Shown one piece after another: positions 25,035 through 38,003 of a stretch of 64,000 nucleotides of DNA. The position numbers were made by a program, and so were the translations under genes. Origin of the DNA: Datisca glomerata (lineage: Eukaryota; Streptophyta; Magnoliopsida; Cucurbitales; Datiscaceae); contig QANY01005796.1 of assembly GCA_003255025.1 (NCBI GenBank), positions 108,991 through 172,990 of the forward strand, in the 5' to 3' direction. Within the stretch, counting starts at the first letter, position 1; the number at the start of each line of letters is the position of its first letter. The notes below the pieces were generated by a model. It ran no database searches, had not been told where the DNA came from, and worked only from the letters and a program-made list of their open reading frames with translations.

Positions 25035-25053
25035 CTCCCCAGTGGAGTCACCA
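25035..25053 (-). other. Ty3 primer-binding-site-like motif
   Basis: The minus strand reads TGGTGACTCCACTGGGGAG, close to the TGGCGACTC...TGGGGA motif next to the LTR in plant Ty3/Tat-type elements (tRNA-Arg type, from memory of the family). It is separated by two bases from a TGTTGAGG LTR start at 25,056. Confidence 0.6.
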
Positions 25054-25055
25054 AA

Positions 25056-25945
25056 TGTTGAGGAGCTAAATGTGTGTGCCTGTGATGTCACATGTATGCA
25101 GTTACAGGTGTGATCTAATCACAATAAATGACAAATATAATCTGATAATGTTGAGGTTGAGATCTGAAGGCTGAGGGTCGAGCATTTTGAGCCAGCCTAT
25201 GGAAGGTGACAAAATGCTCTTGAGAAGAGGAATTTAGAGATAATTCTACAAGTCTAGTAAGTAGGAAAATGTCAAAGGGAAGGCCTTTATTTATAGAGAA
25301 TATTCCATGTGAGGTCCACTCTAATTAATCTATTATTTAATAGGCAATGGACCCTACGGAATGACACCTCAAAAAGTTCGTTGAGATGGCAACGTCCAGC
25401 CATCGGTTGTTATAATCACAACTCGTGGACCAAGGTATATGTGGGAAGATTCTCATATACTCCACCTTTCACATTGCGCCATATGTCACGTGTAACGACC
25501 GTGAATCTGGGAAGGAAGAACACAGAGCACACGCCACATCGACGAGACATGCGATATTAGTTTAGGACCCCTTCTGATGGGTGTCCCAAAACTTAGTCCC
25601 TTCATACAATGGGAAGACGACACATCCAAGGCCCTTATAGAGGCCATACTGATGAAGGGTTATCCTTTCCAATAGGATGAACCTCGTCCAAATATGACCA
25701 GATCACAACCTCCAGGATTGTTCCCAGGCAAGAGACCCACTTAAGTCTTTGTCACTTGATTAATGGTTACAATTATACGAACAAATACATTGAAAGAATA
25801 AATAATGTAAGATACACTTTATGTCAGTCTGTCATTGACATTTGAAAAGTCAAAGCAGACATTTGACAGCAGTTCATAGGAGTGCATGTGACACATTAGT
25901 GAGTCAAAGTCAAAGCGGTCAACCATGTGAATGACGAGAGTGCAC
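25056..25945 (-). mobile_element. LTR of the Ty3 element
   Basis: It starts TGTTGAGG beside the primer-site motif. The part from about 25,410 matches 50,284-50,800 in the second duplication unit. Shared blocks include GGGAAGATTCTCATATAC, GTGACCGTGAATCT-like, AGAGGCCAT and GTCAAAGT. The right end is ill-defined, close to 25,945, where sequence resembling the minisatellite flank begins. Confidence 0.6.
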
Positions 25946-25954
25946 CCATTTATA

Positions 25955-26225
25955 ATGTGTAACTACTAGAAGTTGTTGAGTAGGTATGTGTGACTATTGG
26001 AAGTCTTGAAGTACATAATTTTTTATGGAGTAATGTTTTCAAGTATATAAGTTTAACTATTTCACTCAACAAGTGGATATATAATTACATTGCTATTTTT
26101 TGTTGAGAAATATTTGTGTCACTATAACTTGCAATCCTTAAGTTGATATTTATGACAATTTTAATTCTTCAACTGATTATTTACGACTACTTGACATCTT
26201 CAAGTGTATATTTAATACAACCAAA
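25955..26225. repeat. Hairpin minisatellite, array 2 (short)
   Basis: The same monomer family (ACTATTGGAAGTCTTGAAGT and related cores) occurs in about eight diverged units. It abuts the Ty3 LTR on the left and the 3' side of a phylloplanin-like pseudogene on the right. It is collinear with 34,310-34,610, 40,170-40,460 and 50,815-51,085. Confidence 0.8.
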
Positions 26226-26371
26226 GTATTAAAAGCATAAAAAGATGGTATGCTTTTATTATAATAATAACAAACAAGTTCTTTATAACATGTTTATTTT
26301 TAACATTTTATCTATAGGCTCTTTTATAGTTTAATTTACAAAAATATAATCGAAGCCCACATTGTAGCACA

Positions 26372-26814
26372 CTAATACACAAGCTGAAATAAGCCTGTCG
26401 AAAAGCCAAGAAAACCTCCTAACCGTCCTTGAGGAATATTGTTAAGAGTAATGGGTATCGTTGAAGAGTTCAAGAGCGTCATAAAAGTTTGCAGCCTGCA
26501 GAAATTAGTAGTGGAACAATAACTCGACTTCCTCATATGAAGTAATATTGAGATTTGTGGCATTAAATGTTATTTGAAAAACTCCAAGGCCATTAGTCAC
26601 TTGCTTGAGCAACAATTCTTCCATTACATGATATAGTAATGTTAACACCAGGCAATGGCCTTCCTAGGACACCCAAAATTTGATTTGCATTAATGTTACA
26701 AAAAAGTCGACTTGTAATATTAAGTTGTACTCTGACAGTTGATTAAGCAACTGAAGATGTTGCTGCAATCAAAAGTGAAGTAAAAAGTAATGAAAGAACA
26801 TTCATGCGAGTCAG
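26372..26814 (-). pseudogene. Phylloplanin/Ole e 1-like pseudogene (copy B)
   Basis: This is collinear with the intact gene at 40,605-41,045. The first start codon is lost (ATG replaced by ACTCGC-type sequence), though the internal Met-Asn-Val remains at 26,805. A TAA replaces the glutamine codon at the signal-peptide end (residue about 24). Later frameshifts shift the C-terminal half, whose end still reads GLFQLVY. The upstream TATA box is also destroyed (CTACTAATAG-like). Confidence 0.85.
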
Positions 26815-29180
26815 ATTTTTAAATGAAATGAAAAGATAAAACTTTTGTTGGTATAAGAATTATTCCGAAGGGATAGTACTATTAGTAGAGGTATTCACTC
26901 AATTGATTCATTGTCACTTTTCCCTAAATTATCTCAAATGCAATTTGATTTCAATAGCCACTATATTTGGTCTACAATATAAAAGTTTTAACTATGCATT
27001 TAGCGTTGGTACCACACTAATAAGCTTCACAATAATAGTTTTAGTATTATAAAGTTTCTTTATTGAACTTTGACTGTTTGTTGTAGATCTCTAAATTTAA
27101 GGGGAATTAATTTGCATATTGCAACTAGCAAGTTGAAGATGTTGAGGAGAAATTTGCTAGTTTTTTACAATTCTGCTGACGTAGGATATCTTGATCGATC
27201 AATGACCCAACCTTCCTCCATTAATAACCACTTTTTTTCCTGTTATTTCTTTTCCAAAATAAATTTCTATATCATATTTTCAATGAGAAAAGACGATTCA
27301 GAATTATAAGTAAGCATTTTCTAGGGATGTGAATACCATTTTTCCTTTACTCCCTTTTCCTCTAGTTTCATTAACTACACATTTATCTCCTTCAGATTAG
27401 TGGCTTAATTAATATAAAAAAATTCGTCCATGTCTTACTATTTCGTGACTCAATCATTTTAAATTACAGGAAGAAAAAAAGAAATTTTTTAGTCTATTCT
27501 CAAACATTTGATATACACAAGTTATAAATATCTATATCTATGATATATTATACATTAAAAGTATATATTTTAGGCATCCATCCATAAATATGATATTTCA
27601 AAATTAATCTTCACATAGAAATATCCAATTAGTTGACAGATTTACGTTGCATGTTTCTCTTGTCACAGAAGTTCAAAAGCCTCTTATCTAAGAAATTCAG
27701 TTGCCTTTCACAGAAGTTCAAAATAACCATTGAACCTCTTTTATGTTCCACGAATAAGACTGTTCATATTTAATGTAAATTATGTTTTGTCAATACAGAT
27801 AAATTGCATGTATTATCTGTAAAAGTCAACTATAAAGTACATGTTGCAAGAAGTCATTGCTTGAGAAGATTGTGCCATCTTATCATGTACCATTTCAACC
27901 ACTCTACTAGACAGTCAATTGTAGACATTGCATTTTATCCCAAAATAAGCAACTTTAATTGAGTTAATAAAAAATAAAACAATACTCAAAAGTTAAATTG
28001 TGATGAAAAAAGATCGAAGACAGAAGAGAATTTCAACAATGTCTATTGCTCAAAACTTAGAGTTTAGCATTTGAACGAAATATATCCGAAACATTGTAAA
28101 AGATAAGTACGAACAAATCAAATAAATCAATTTTTTTGAGATAAGCATAGTTAACGGACAAACACTTGTCCAAAATACATTGAATCTAAATTCTAAACTA
28201 AACCTGGAGATGACACGCATTCCAAATATTTTAAACCTTCACAAAATCTATCATCAATTAAGTTTAAATCTTAAAAAGAAAAATTTCAGAATTTTCAAAA
28301 CTCTGTCATTATAAATTTGAAATATCTATATATAAGGTTAATAGAAGACTTAACGAGGAGGAATTTATTTTTGAATACTTTTCAAGAGATCTGAAAATAG
28401 AGAAAGAAAAGTAAATTACAAAAAAACAAAAAAGAAAAAAAAGTGATTAAAAACGTTGCTCATGATAAAGACGAAAAAAGTAAGTTTTTTTATTTGGATA
28501 AAGTGACTTTTTAAAAATGCATTTCGTGAAAAATGGGCTTGCAATTTTTTTTTTTGAGAGAATATAACATTTTTGGTTCAGAAAAGATTTTTTTATCCCT
28601 TCATGTAAAACAAGTCTCAAAACTATTAAAAAACATGGACAAACAAAAATGAAAATGCAAAGTCTATTTGCTCGTATAAGTAGTTTTGTAAACTATTTGC
28701 TCACATTAAATAATTTTTGTGAACTAATTGCTACGAGCAAGATCTTTAGAAGAGCCTTAAAAGAGCCTATTTTTGTGGACATTTGTGGATGATATTTGCT
28801 TGATACAAGATCTTTATAAGAGTCTTGAAAGTTGAAAGAACATGTCATGACTAATGGGTTTTACTATGTGTATAAGCAAAAATATTTAATAAGGGTTACT
28901 GCTGAATGCATTAAGGGTTATGGATACAATAAGAAGTCATCTTCACAGAGTAAGAAATTCATAATACAGACAAACAATTACAAAGGAAGAAACTAAAGGA
29001 GAAGGCATGATGATGGATTCGGCTTTATTTTTCATCAAAGTGGTAGTGTTGGTTGCATGCTAGTTCCATCCCCATTATTGATAATCATGATATTTAAGAT
29101 TCCAAACCAATGTCCAAGGTTACATTCCAACCATACTTATTAAACAATATATCAAGCTGGTGCCAAATGTCACACCAAAG
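26815..29180. other. Upstream flank of copy B and anonymous spacer
   Basis: 26,815-27,330 matches the upstream regions of the other phylloplanin-like copies. 27,340-28,700 is similar to 42,400-43,010 and 51,390-52,140 (CCTCTAGTTTCATTAAC, TCTAAATTCTAAACTAAACC). No gene is recognised. The similarity is dispersed spacer of the duplicated unit. Confidence 0.5.
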
Positions 29181-29183
29181 AGA

Positions 29184-32100
29184 CACTACAACAAATATGA
29201 CATTTTAAAAGATTTAAATATAGGGTTTGTAGCCTCCTCTTATAAAAAAATCAAAACCGCAAGATTTGCTGTGAACCACGTAAAAAAAATTCGAGTTAAA
29301 AGTTAAAAATAAGTGGGATACAAATTTTTACAGAAGCGGGACTCATAAAAAATGAGCGAGATGAAACATTTACCCGAACATACCCACTTCGCTAAGTTCC
29401 TTCTCGAGAGAGACTCGCGATTCCTCAATTTTCAGAAGCTCTTCTTCTCCATTTTCATAGGTTTCATCTCGACATTGTCTCTCTCCCTAGCTTGACAATC
29501 TTCTCTGAATGGTCTAATGTCCCTCGACAACTGCTCTCTCTCCCTTGACCTATCTTGCTCTCTCAACTATCTCTATCAGCATTCTCTTTGTCTCTACATG
29601 TGACTTGGCATGCATGAGCCCAACCCTAAGCTCGTTGTTCTTGGTCATAAGGTGAACCACGTTCATCGGAGCTCTTATAGTCGTCTGTCAAACCTAGGGC
29701 TGGAGGGTATTTCATGGTGATATCATTTTTTTCTTTAGTATTTTTCAGTTTGAATTTTTCCTAGTGGGTGGTTTAATTTTTGTTTATTCTTGTTCATTTC
29801 TGCTTGATCTCTACTCTTCATGATTGCTCTTTTAACTAATTTTACTATGATGAACGAATCATGAATAGATCTCATTTTGGTTGATTTCTTGTTTATGAAT
29901 TTTTTTAGGTTTTTCGAATTGGAAATTTCTGGATTTGGAGAAATTTCTAGCACCTAATTTTATTGTTCGATGTCGATGAAATTTAGTAAGATTTTCTTAG
30001 GGATTAGGAGATCCATTTTTTCCTGTTTTTATGAACTCTTTTAATCATGTGCTTTCTATTTCTCTCTCCAGATGAGCTATTAATTGTCAGTTTCATTGAT
30101 TTCTACATAATTATAATCTGCAGAAGAGCCATTGGTGATTTCTACTTCAAATGGTAAAGAATATATTATTCGATGTTTAAGATTACTGTTGAACATTGAC
30201 ATGTTAGATTCAGAGCGCTAGACCGGGTATTGATGGGTTTCATTGTGAACTCTGTCTCAAATTTGTTCTTGTAAGTTTGATTATTTTTGGAACCTATAAT
30301 TTGTATTCATCCGTATCTTTTTTTTTAATTTACTACTGAGTTGTGGTAGTTATATTTGTCAAGCTGCCAAGTACATTATTTGATAATGTGAAAGAATTTA
30401 GTGTCTTTCTTAGTATGGCTTCTCAAAATTTGTCAAAATCTTGGGTTATGGTTTTGACGAGGTTGATGGGATCTAAGGTGTTATTGCAAGTCCAATGTGC
30501 TCACATAGAAGCCTCTTCACAATGTTGTAGATAGTTAGTTTTCTTTGATTTTCGTGTGGAGATGAATATAGTGGATGGGTTCTTGATGTTTCAGCGAGTC
30601 CTAGCAAGGTCAAATACTGAGACATTTGAGAAGGTTATTTTGGTAATTTCTACGTTGGGGAAGAAAGGTGGTGGTTAGCTCAACATTCCTCCTGGGCATT
30701 GGCGTACAACCCCCTTTAATCTCAAGATTCTCAACAATCATATGACTTTTTTTCTTGCTGAAGATGCTGTTATACTAGGAATATATGTATTTTTCTTCTT
30801 CTATATAATTTTTTATTATGTTGTGTTCAACATATGGATTTATAATTGATTTTCCATTTATGTAATGTATGTTTCTCGCAGGTTAAGCAATAAGAGGAAA
30901 TATAATTTTATTTAGTTAATGCTGATTTTCCATATCTGTTTGTTTCCTTTTAAAGTACTAAGAGGAAATATAATATTATTTGGAATAAAGAGTGCCTTTC
31001 AAGCAAATTAGATCGATGCTTGAATTTAGTTCTATATTTTGTCACTTGCAGGTGAAGGAAGAGAGGCCGATGTGAAAAATTTATGAAATAATGTTTGCTC
31101 ATGGTCTTAAGAAATAGGTACATGTCTATAGCTTTTTCAATTTCAATTGTATACTTATTCTTCCTTGCAGTTAGAGGTTGTATACTATTTGTTTGTTGGT
31201 TTCGACAATCTCACCTGGCTATCAATAGAGGCAATTATAAGGTATACTACAAATATCCTCTTTGATTTTTACTTGCGGACATATTGGAATACATTTAACT
31301 TCTTTTTTGTTTTCCTTTCTCGGGGGCTGGTTGGAATGAATTTTAGCTTAGGAGATTCATGTTTTTCAGACTTAGTTTATAGTTAAGAAAGTTTCATAAA
31401 TAAATGTTTATTGCTTTGTTCTTCCTATTTTTGAACTTATTGATTGGTCTGTTTTCTTGTGTTCTTTCATTTCTGTTTTTTTGGAGATTATCTCATTTTC
31501 TCCTATTTTGTAGGTTGATTTTAAGTCTGTTGTGAGCACCAAAAAGGATTTACAGTAATCTGTTGAGGTTAGAAGATTTAGAAAAAGACATTCATTATTC
31601 CTTCACTAAAGTTATGATAGATATCATTGTTACATTATTGGTTATTGATATGGCTGCAAAGTTGCTTGCTGTGATGAACTCGCAATTGATCAATTGGGTT
31701 ATGACATTCATTTTATATAGAGTTTTTTTTGTCAAAAATACATAGTTGAACATCTTGATAGTATAGTTATTACTTATTAGTGCATAATTTAGAGAGGATA
31801 TGATTTGGATCTTCATGTAAATCTAATGTTCTTCTAAATGCATGACAAGGACACTATTTACGGGGACTTTTTGAGTTTGAAGAATAGAATTGTATTCATG
31901 AGGTTAACTTGTATGATTTAGTGAATTTTTTTTCATTTATTGGAACAAGTGTTGTTTGTATATTTTAAGGAAAAATTAGTTTTCAAGTTAGATTTATTTT
32001 TAAGTTGATCAGATGAATAATGTGACATTTTCTTGGAATGATATATGTTAATGTAATCAATTATTATATTGGTTCTCTAATGCTACTTAAAATTATTATT

Positions 32101-32441
32101 TTAAAAGTGTTTAATATAAATAATTGACTATAACAATGAACCTTATGCTATATCATTTTATAGGATACAAAAATATTTGTCAATGTTAATTCACAAGTGT
32201 TAACAACACATGTTAAAAACATTCAATGGGGGTTCGAAAATCCTATTAAACAACATTCTACAGAAATAAAAAAAAATCCTGTAAAAAGCGCGAGACCATA
32301 GGGTTCTTCATAGGAGGCATTGCGCCTTACGAAAAATACAGACTTTTAATATGATGGGCTGTCACAGGCGCCGCGAGAACCCTGTGGATTACTTTTCATA
32401 GGGTTTTCTGCCTCTTGTAGAATGCCACATTTCTTATAGTG
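29184..32441 (+). mobile_element. CACTA (En/Spm) transposon, 3,258 bp, TSD AGA
   Basis: The left end CACTACAACAAATATGACAT and the right end (read inward on the minus strand) CACTATAAGAAATGTGGCAT are imperfect terminal inverted repeats of the CACTA type. AGA at 29,181-29,183 and 32,442-32,444 is the 3-bp target duplication. The second unit has the empty site near 53,838 and again near 54,103 (CAAAGAGAAGTAGTGG). No transposase motif was seen, so it is probably non-autonomous. It carries host-derived sequence (see 30,571-30,785). It appears only in one unit, so it inserted after the duplication or was lost from the other copy. Confidence 0.88.
30571..30785 (+). pseudogene. Glycosyl hydrolase 28 (polygalacturonase-like) exon fragment captured by the CACTA element
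   Basis: The plus-strand frame reads NTETFEKVILVISTLGKKGGG, a TAG stop (30,676-30,678, where the family has glutamine), then LNIPPGHWRTTPFNL and HMTFFLAEDAVILG. In plant polygalacturonase-like GH28 proteins this is the N-terminal beta-helix entry, with pattern NT.AF..A....GKKGGGQL.VPPG.W.T..FNLTSHMTLFL...A.IL. A 3-4 residue insertion interrupts the FNLTSHMT block. The catalytic Asp motifs lie further downstream in GH28 and were not found. It is therefore a single-exon fragment, best explained as transduplication of a host gene piece. Confidence 0.65.
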
Positions 32442-33214
32442 AGAAACACTAGATATCACATGCATCTTATGCTCGTATAGGATATCATGTTCCTATGAGA
32501 ACTTTGTACGTGTGTAACTAAATAAGGTCGTCAAAAGTATGTGTTCCATTTCTATACAATCATTTACTGTCTAGGTGACATCACGATAATTTAATTATTT
32601 ATCTTTAGAATGAATAATATCAATTAGTAATATTTAGTGATGTTACAACACCAAGAGAGAATTCTCATAAGCGATCCTCAAACCTATAAGGAAAGCAACA
32701 TTTCAAAATGCTTGGAACTTTAATTGTATGCTCGAGAGAGAGAACTGGAGGGTAGTCTGATTCACAAAGGGTGTAAAGGTGAGAAAAATCTTGAAAGCAA
32801 AATGGTGAAAATGGAGTAAATAGGTGGCAGTGAAAATGAAATAAGTAAAGTTGTGTTTAGTTAATTAAAGGGGTGGTAAAAAATAGAGAGAGACTAAAGA
32901 GGGAAATGTGGTGGAGGAGGAAGAAAGAGTTTTTTTGTTGATAGTACAATTTGTGGAACCCATGTGTGCCATTTGTGTACTTATAATGCCATGTCAGTGT
33001 CACTAACAATGACAATGAGCGGAGGGTGACAAAATGATCATATTAAAACATTGAATGTTAGATGTTCAAATTGAGATTTATTAAAATGTAAATGACCAAA
33101 ATGATATTTGAGGCAAACTAGCTTGGCCAAATTGGCAATTTTCTCTAAAAAATATATAAATGCTATTCCAAATAAAGATTTATAATTTTGTAATTTTCAT
33201 CAACAGCTAAATAA

Positions 33215-34610
33215 AAAAGTAGATATTTTTAACTTGAAGTATTAAGTTGATACTTTTTAATATTTAAAGTATTTAAGTACATATGTTTGACCACTAATGG
33301 CGTGGGATCAATTACATTAACAAATAAAAAAATAGCTATGTCACGAAAATATTTTTTTTTTCATTTTGATTACTACATCTTTAATAATGTCTATAATTTG
33401 TAACCAACAAACATATAGCATTTGGTCACTAACTCAACAATCCTCATTAGGCCGTTGACAAATTAGGTTTACATTTGATTAATATGCATTGTCAAAATAT
33501 ATGATTGACTATTTTAAGTCTTCAAGTCTCTAGTTGTCACTACTTGAAGTTTTCAAGTAAATATATTTCGCAATTGGAAGTCTTCATGTTGATATTTCTT
33601 ATAACTTCAAGTCTTCAAGAAGATATATTTGACTACTGAAAGTCTTCAAGTACACGTGTCTCACACCTTAATGTCTTTAAATATACACATGTCACTATTT
33701 GAAGTCTTCAACTAGATATTTTAACTATTTAAAGTCTTCAAGCCATTATTTGTAATTACTTAACATCTTGAAGTATATATTAATAACTATTTGAATTCTT
33801 TAAGTACCTACAGTTTTTTTTATTGAAATCTTGTTGAGAAATATTTACATCGTACAACTCGAAGTTTTCAAGTAAATATTTTTTTTATAACTTATCGTAT
33901 TCATGTAAATTTTCTTGACAACTTAAAGTCTTTGAGTACGTGTGTTTGATTAATTGAAGTCTTAAAATAGCTATTCGCAAGAACTTGAGGTTTTTAAATA
34001 CAGATGTTTAACTACTTTAATTCTTCAAGTAGATATTTCTAACAATGTGAAGATTTTTTAGTAGATATGTGTGACTACTGAAAGTCTTCAAGTACATATT
34101 TTTGGTAGCTTAACATTTCAAGTACATATGTCTAACAATTGTTGAGATAAAAATTGGTTTTTAACAATTGTTGAGAAGTATTTCCAGCACTACAACTTGC
34201 AGAGAAGTATGTATTTATGATAACTTTAAGATAGAATCAGACCGATTCCCTAAATTATTTTCTAGATATTCCTTAATGTCCCGGCTATTCCAAAATATAA
34301 GAAGCATATGAATAATGTGTGACTACTGGAAGTTTTCGAGTAGATAGGTGTGACTACTGGAAGTCTTCAAGTACATATTTTTTTATAGCGTAAAGTTTTC
34401 AAGTTTATATGTTTAGCTATTTCACTTAACAATTGGATATATACATACATTTGAAGTCATAGTATAGACAACTTTTTGTTGAGAAGTATATGTATCACTA
34501 CAACTTGGGGTCCTTAAGTAGATCGCTATGACAATTTTAAGTCTTCAACTGATTATTTATGACTACTTGACATTTTCAAATATACATTTAATACTACTAA
34601 AAGTCATAAA
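33215..34610. repeat. Hairpin minisatellite, array 3
   Basis: This is a long diverged array of the ~31-bp monomer. Clear cores include ACTTGAAGTTTTCAAGT at about 33,541 and CTTCAAGTCTTCAAG at about 33,605. A non-repeat interruption lies around 34,215-34,310. It is collinear with 39,060-40,460. It ends just downstream of the 3' end of phylloplanin-like copy C. Confidence 0.85.
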
Positions 34611-34748
34611 AGCCTAAAAAGATGGTATGCTTTTATTATAATAATAAAAAGCAAGTTCTTTATGACATGTTTGTTTGTAGCATTTTAACTATAGGCTCTT
34701 TTATAGTTTAATTTACAAGACTATAATTGAAGCCAACATTGTAGCATA

Positions 34749-35185
34749 CTAACGCACAAGCTGAAATAGGCCTGTCACAAAGCCAAGAACAACTGCTAAC
34801 GGTCCTTGAAGAATACTAGTAAGAGTAATAGGTGCTTGAAGAGTTCCAGAGCGTGGTAAAAGTTTACAGTGTGCAGAAATAGGTAGTGGAACAATAACTC
34901 GACCTAATATGTTAGTAATATTGAGATTTGTGGCATTGACCGTTAGTTCAAAAACTCCAGGCTATTAGTCACTGCCGAAGCAACAGTTCTTCCATCACAT
35001 AAAAGACTAACATTCACACCCAGCAATGGTCTTCCTAGGATACCCAAAATTGGATTTCCATTAATGCTGCAAACAAGTCGACCTGTAATATTAAGTTGGA
35101 CACCGACATTTGATTGAACAACGGAAGATGTTGCTGCAATCAAAAGTGAAGCAAAAATCAATGAGACAACATTCATGATAGTCAT
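34749..35185 (-). pseudogene. Phylloplanin/Ole e 1-like pseudogene (copy C)
   Basis: The N-terminal 75 residues are intact (signal peptide, NITGRLVCSING, then SLLCDGRTVASA). A 1-bp deletion near 34,963 shifts the frame, giving a short stop-terminated product of 80 aa. Past the lesion the original frame is still readable to FQLVR. A separate 3-bp deletion near 34,895 removes one of the four conserved cysteines (GCR becomes GR). The TATA box position reads TGTAAATAG instead of TATAAATAG. Confidence 0.85.
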
Positions 35186-36106
35186 TGATTTCTACATGAG
35201 TTGAAAAGATAGAACTTTTTGTTAGTATAAGAATTATTCCGACGGGAAAGTACTATTTACAGAGGTATTCACTCAATTGGTTCACTGTCACTTTTTCCTT
35301 GATTATCTCAAATGCAATTTGCTTCCAATAGCCAGAGCACTATATTTGGTCTAGAAAATAAAAGTTTTAACTATGCAGTTAAAGTTTCTACCACACTAAT
35401 AAGCTTCCTAATATTAGTTTTAGTATTATATAGTTTATTTTTTGACGCTTACTGTTTGTTGTTGATCTCTAGGATATAAAGAGAATTAATATTCATATAG
35501 CTAGTTGAAGATGTTGGGGAGAAATTTGCTAGTTTTTTTTTTACAATTCTGCTGACTTTTGATATCTTTATTGATCAATGACCAAACTTTGCCCAACTAA
35601 TATTGCCCTTCCTCCATTAATAACCACTTCTCGTAAAACTTATAAGTAACCATTTTTTAGGGATGTGAATACCTCATTCTTTTGAGAAAGTTAGTATTCT
35701 AGCCTTTTTCAATTTATTTTTAAAGATTTATACTACAAAAATATTCACAAACACAAGAATACTCTCATCTATATCTATAATCTATAATATATTAAAAATG
35801 AGAATGATATGAGAAATATTTTTAGACATTTTGTCCACGTATTATACCTGAAATAACCTTCTAATTTATATGTGATATTTAATAATTGGTTACTTTTACA
35901 ATTATGATAAATTAATAAAAGTGTACATTTTTAGACATTTTTTATAATTTTTTATAATTTTAAATAACTATTTAAAAAGTTATAGGAAAAACTACTATTT
36001 TGTACTAATTTATTTTAATATAAAGTGAATTGTATCTATAAAAGTTTAATAATATAATTTAAATCATAACTCAATTATAACGAAAACTTAGTTATGTATA
36101 TGTGAG
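35186..36106. other. Upstream flank of copy C and spacer
   Basis: The first 400 bp match the upstream region of the intact gene copy. From about 35,700 the sequence is AT-rich spacer. 36,020-36,100 matches 41,832-41,920 in the second unit. Confidence 0.5.
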
Positions 36107-36906
36107 TAGGGCATCGATAATACCAGATATACCCATTCATAACTCCTATTCAATCTCCTGTTTCAAAAAGTAATAATTTTCTACCCTCCATCATCTCTCT
36201 CTCCCGGCTAATTGCATATGTCGTTTATTTAATGGTAACCATGGGTTTTTATCATGTGTAAGTGTCCGTCTTTTTTCTCATTTTTCTTTGATTTGTTTCG
36301 TTAAGTTGTGAATCTTCTGGGTAACAAATAACAACAGATGTGATTTTCAGAAATTACATTTTCGGTAAACTAAATATTTTATGTAGTTGATTGAATTTCT
36401 TCCTTTTGTGTGTACAAATATACGAAGTTTTATTTTCTCACTTAAATAGGCCAGCTGTTATACAGCAAGAAATTTCTTGCCCTTTCATTTTCTCTCGGTA
36501 TTCTCATATTAGGACCTAAATTAGTGATTATTACTTCATAGTTAGTGATTATTAATCGTTGATTTAGTCTTGTTCAAAATCAAGATCATTTTCGAAATTA
36601 TGTCACTGATTAAATCAGTTCAGCTACTAATTGAAGAGTTCGAACGTAAAACATGAATAGTAAATTATACTAAAGATGAGCGTAATGAGAATACTAGAGG
36701 TCTGCTTTATATTATCATTTCCAAATAGTCCGATAATCAATCACATGAGTACCTTTTCAATTATCATGTCTTAGTAGGTATTACCTACATTCACTCAATT
36801 AATCTATCATGGGTATGGATGGGAGATGAGTAGCAAAAACTTAAACATATAAAATTGTCACGAGTAAAATTCATTCCCTACCTAAACTCTCTCATTGACA
36901 TCCCTA
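36107..36906. mobile_element. Possible non-autonomous hAT-like insertion (800 bp)
   Basis: The segment is absent from the paralogous position near 41,915. Its edges, TAGGGCATCGATAA on the left and TTGACATCCCTA on the right, form a weak inverted pair of the TAGGGATGTCAA type seen at ends of some plant hAT elements. No clean 8-bp target duplication was found, so the class is inferred. Confidence 0.35.
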
Positions 36907-37140
36907 ACCAGATGTACCCAACCTGTTTAAGTTCCACCGTTGGTACATGAATTAGTCAATAGTCATGTGTACTCTACATACTACAAGTAGGAAAGGATAA
37001 CGTCTTTTACAAGTGTAAGCGGCTTAAAAGGTTAAATTTTCAAAATCTGGTGAAATTATCTCCTTTTTTTTAACATTTTATGCATCATTCAAGTACTTAA
37101 ATAGAAAGATAATAATATGTACAGGGAAAAATAGAACATC

Positions 37141-37386
37141 CTAAAAATCAGATATATTATTATGAGTAATTCTAATACGACTAAATTATGAGACTTAATT
37201 TTAAGTAATGAAGTGATATTTCTTTAATTTAAAAATTTATTTTAAGTAGCAATAATACATCAATATATAAATTAATAACACATTACTTGTTCATTTAAAA
37301 ATTAATTCATAATTTGATCAGTATAGAATTAAGTCTCATAATTTACCCGTATTAGAATTACTCATAATAATATATATGATTTTTAG
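37141..37386. mobile_element. MITE-like foldback element, 246 bp
   Basis: Terminal inverted repeats start CTAAAAATCA on the left and end TGATTTTTAG on the right. They continue inward for about 50 bp, including GAGTAATTCTAATACG and its complement CGTATTAGAATTACTC. Nothing is coded. The second unit lacks it at about 41,940, giving an approximate empty site. Confidence 0.75.
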
Positions 37387-38003
37387 TATGTTAAATAAAT
37401 ATAATCACACAAAGTTTACAAAGAAAATTAAATTAAAACATCAAGTTTTAACTAAAATAAGAAATTAACAACTAGTTCTCAAGATGTCACTTTTTTCATT
37501 TAAATTTTGAGAGCATATTTCATCTATATTCTCTTAATTTTTTTCCTGAAAACATTCATGTTATCCTACAATCAAATTGGATAATAATAAATTAGTAAAT
37601 AAAAATAATTACAATATAACTCTGTGTTGATTATACGTGTATAAATTGAAAATAAATAATATAGTGCTAAATATATTTATTTTTAATTTACATAAACAAA
37701 ACACAACAAGTACATTATTTCGATAAATTAAATATTGGATAAATTACACACCGAGCCTCCAATGTCTTTTCCCTTAACTCCCTCTTCCTCTAGTTTCATT
37801 AACTATACACATAGCTCCTTCAGCATTATTGGATAAATGACACACCGAACCTCCAATGTCTTACTATTTCATGCTCATCCATTTTAAATTCCAAGAAAAA
37901 AAGAGAAAGTTTTTAATATATTCTCAAACATTTGATATACATAAATTATAATTTATATATACATGTGATCTATAATACATTAACGTGATATGACTTAGAG
38001 AAA

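Larger units (their letters stand above)
12474..25945 (-). mobile_element. Decayed Ty3/gypsy LTR retrotransposon, split by a nested copia element
   Basis: Minus-strand order is LTR (from about 25,945 down to 25,056), primer site (25,035-25,053), degenerate leader/gag region (25,034-22,839), the nested copia (22,838-15,759), tandem repeats, then protease/linker, reverse transcriptase and RNase H (14,760-12,474). Integrase and the distal LTR were not found, so the left end is truncated or unrecognisable. An LTR fragment at the matching place in the second duplication unit (50,281-50,790) shows the insertion predates the duplication. Confidence 0.7.
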
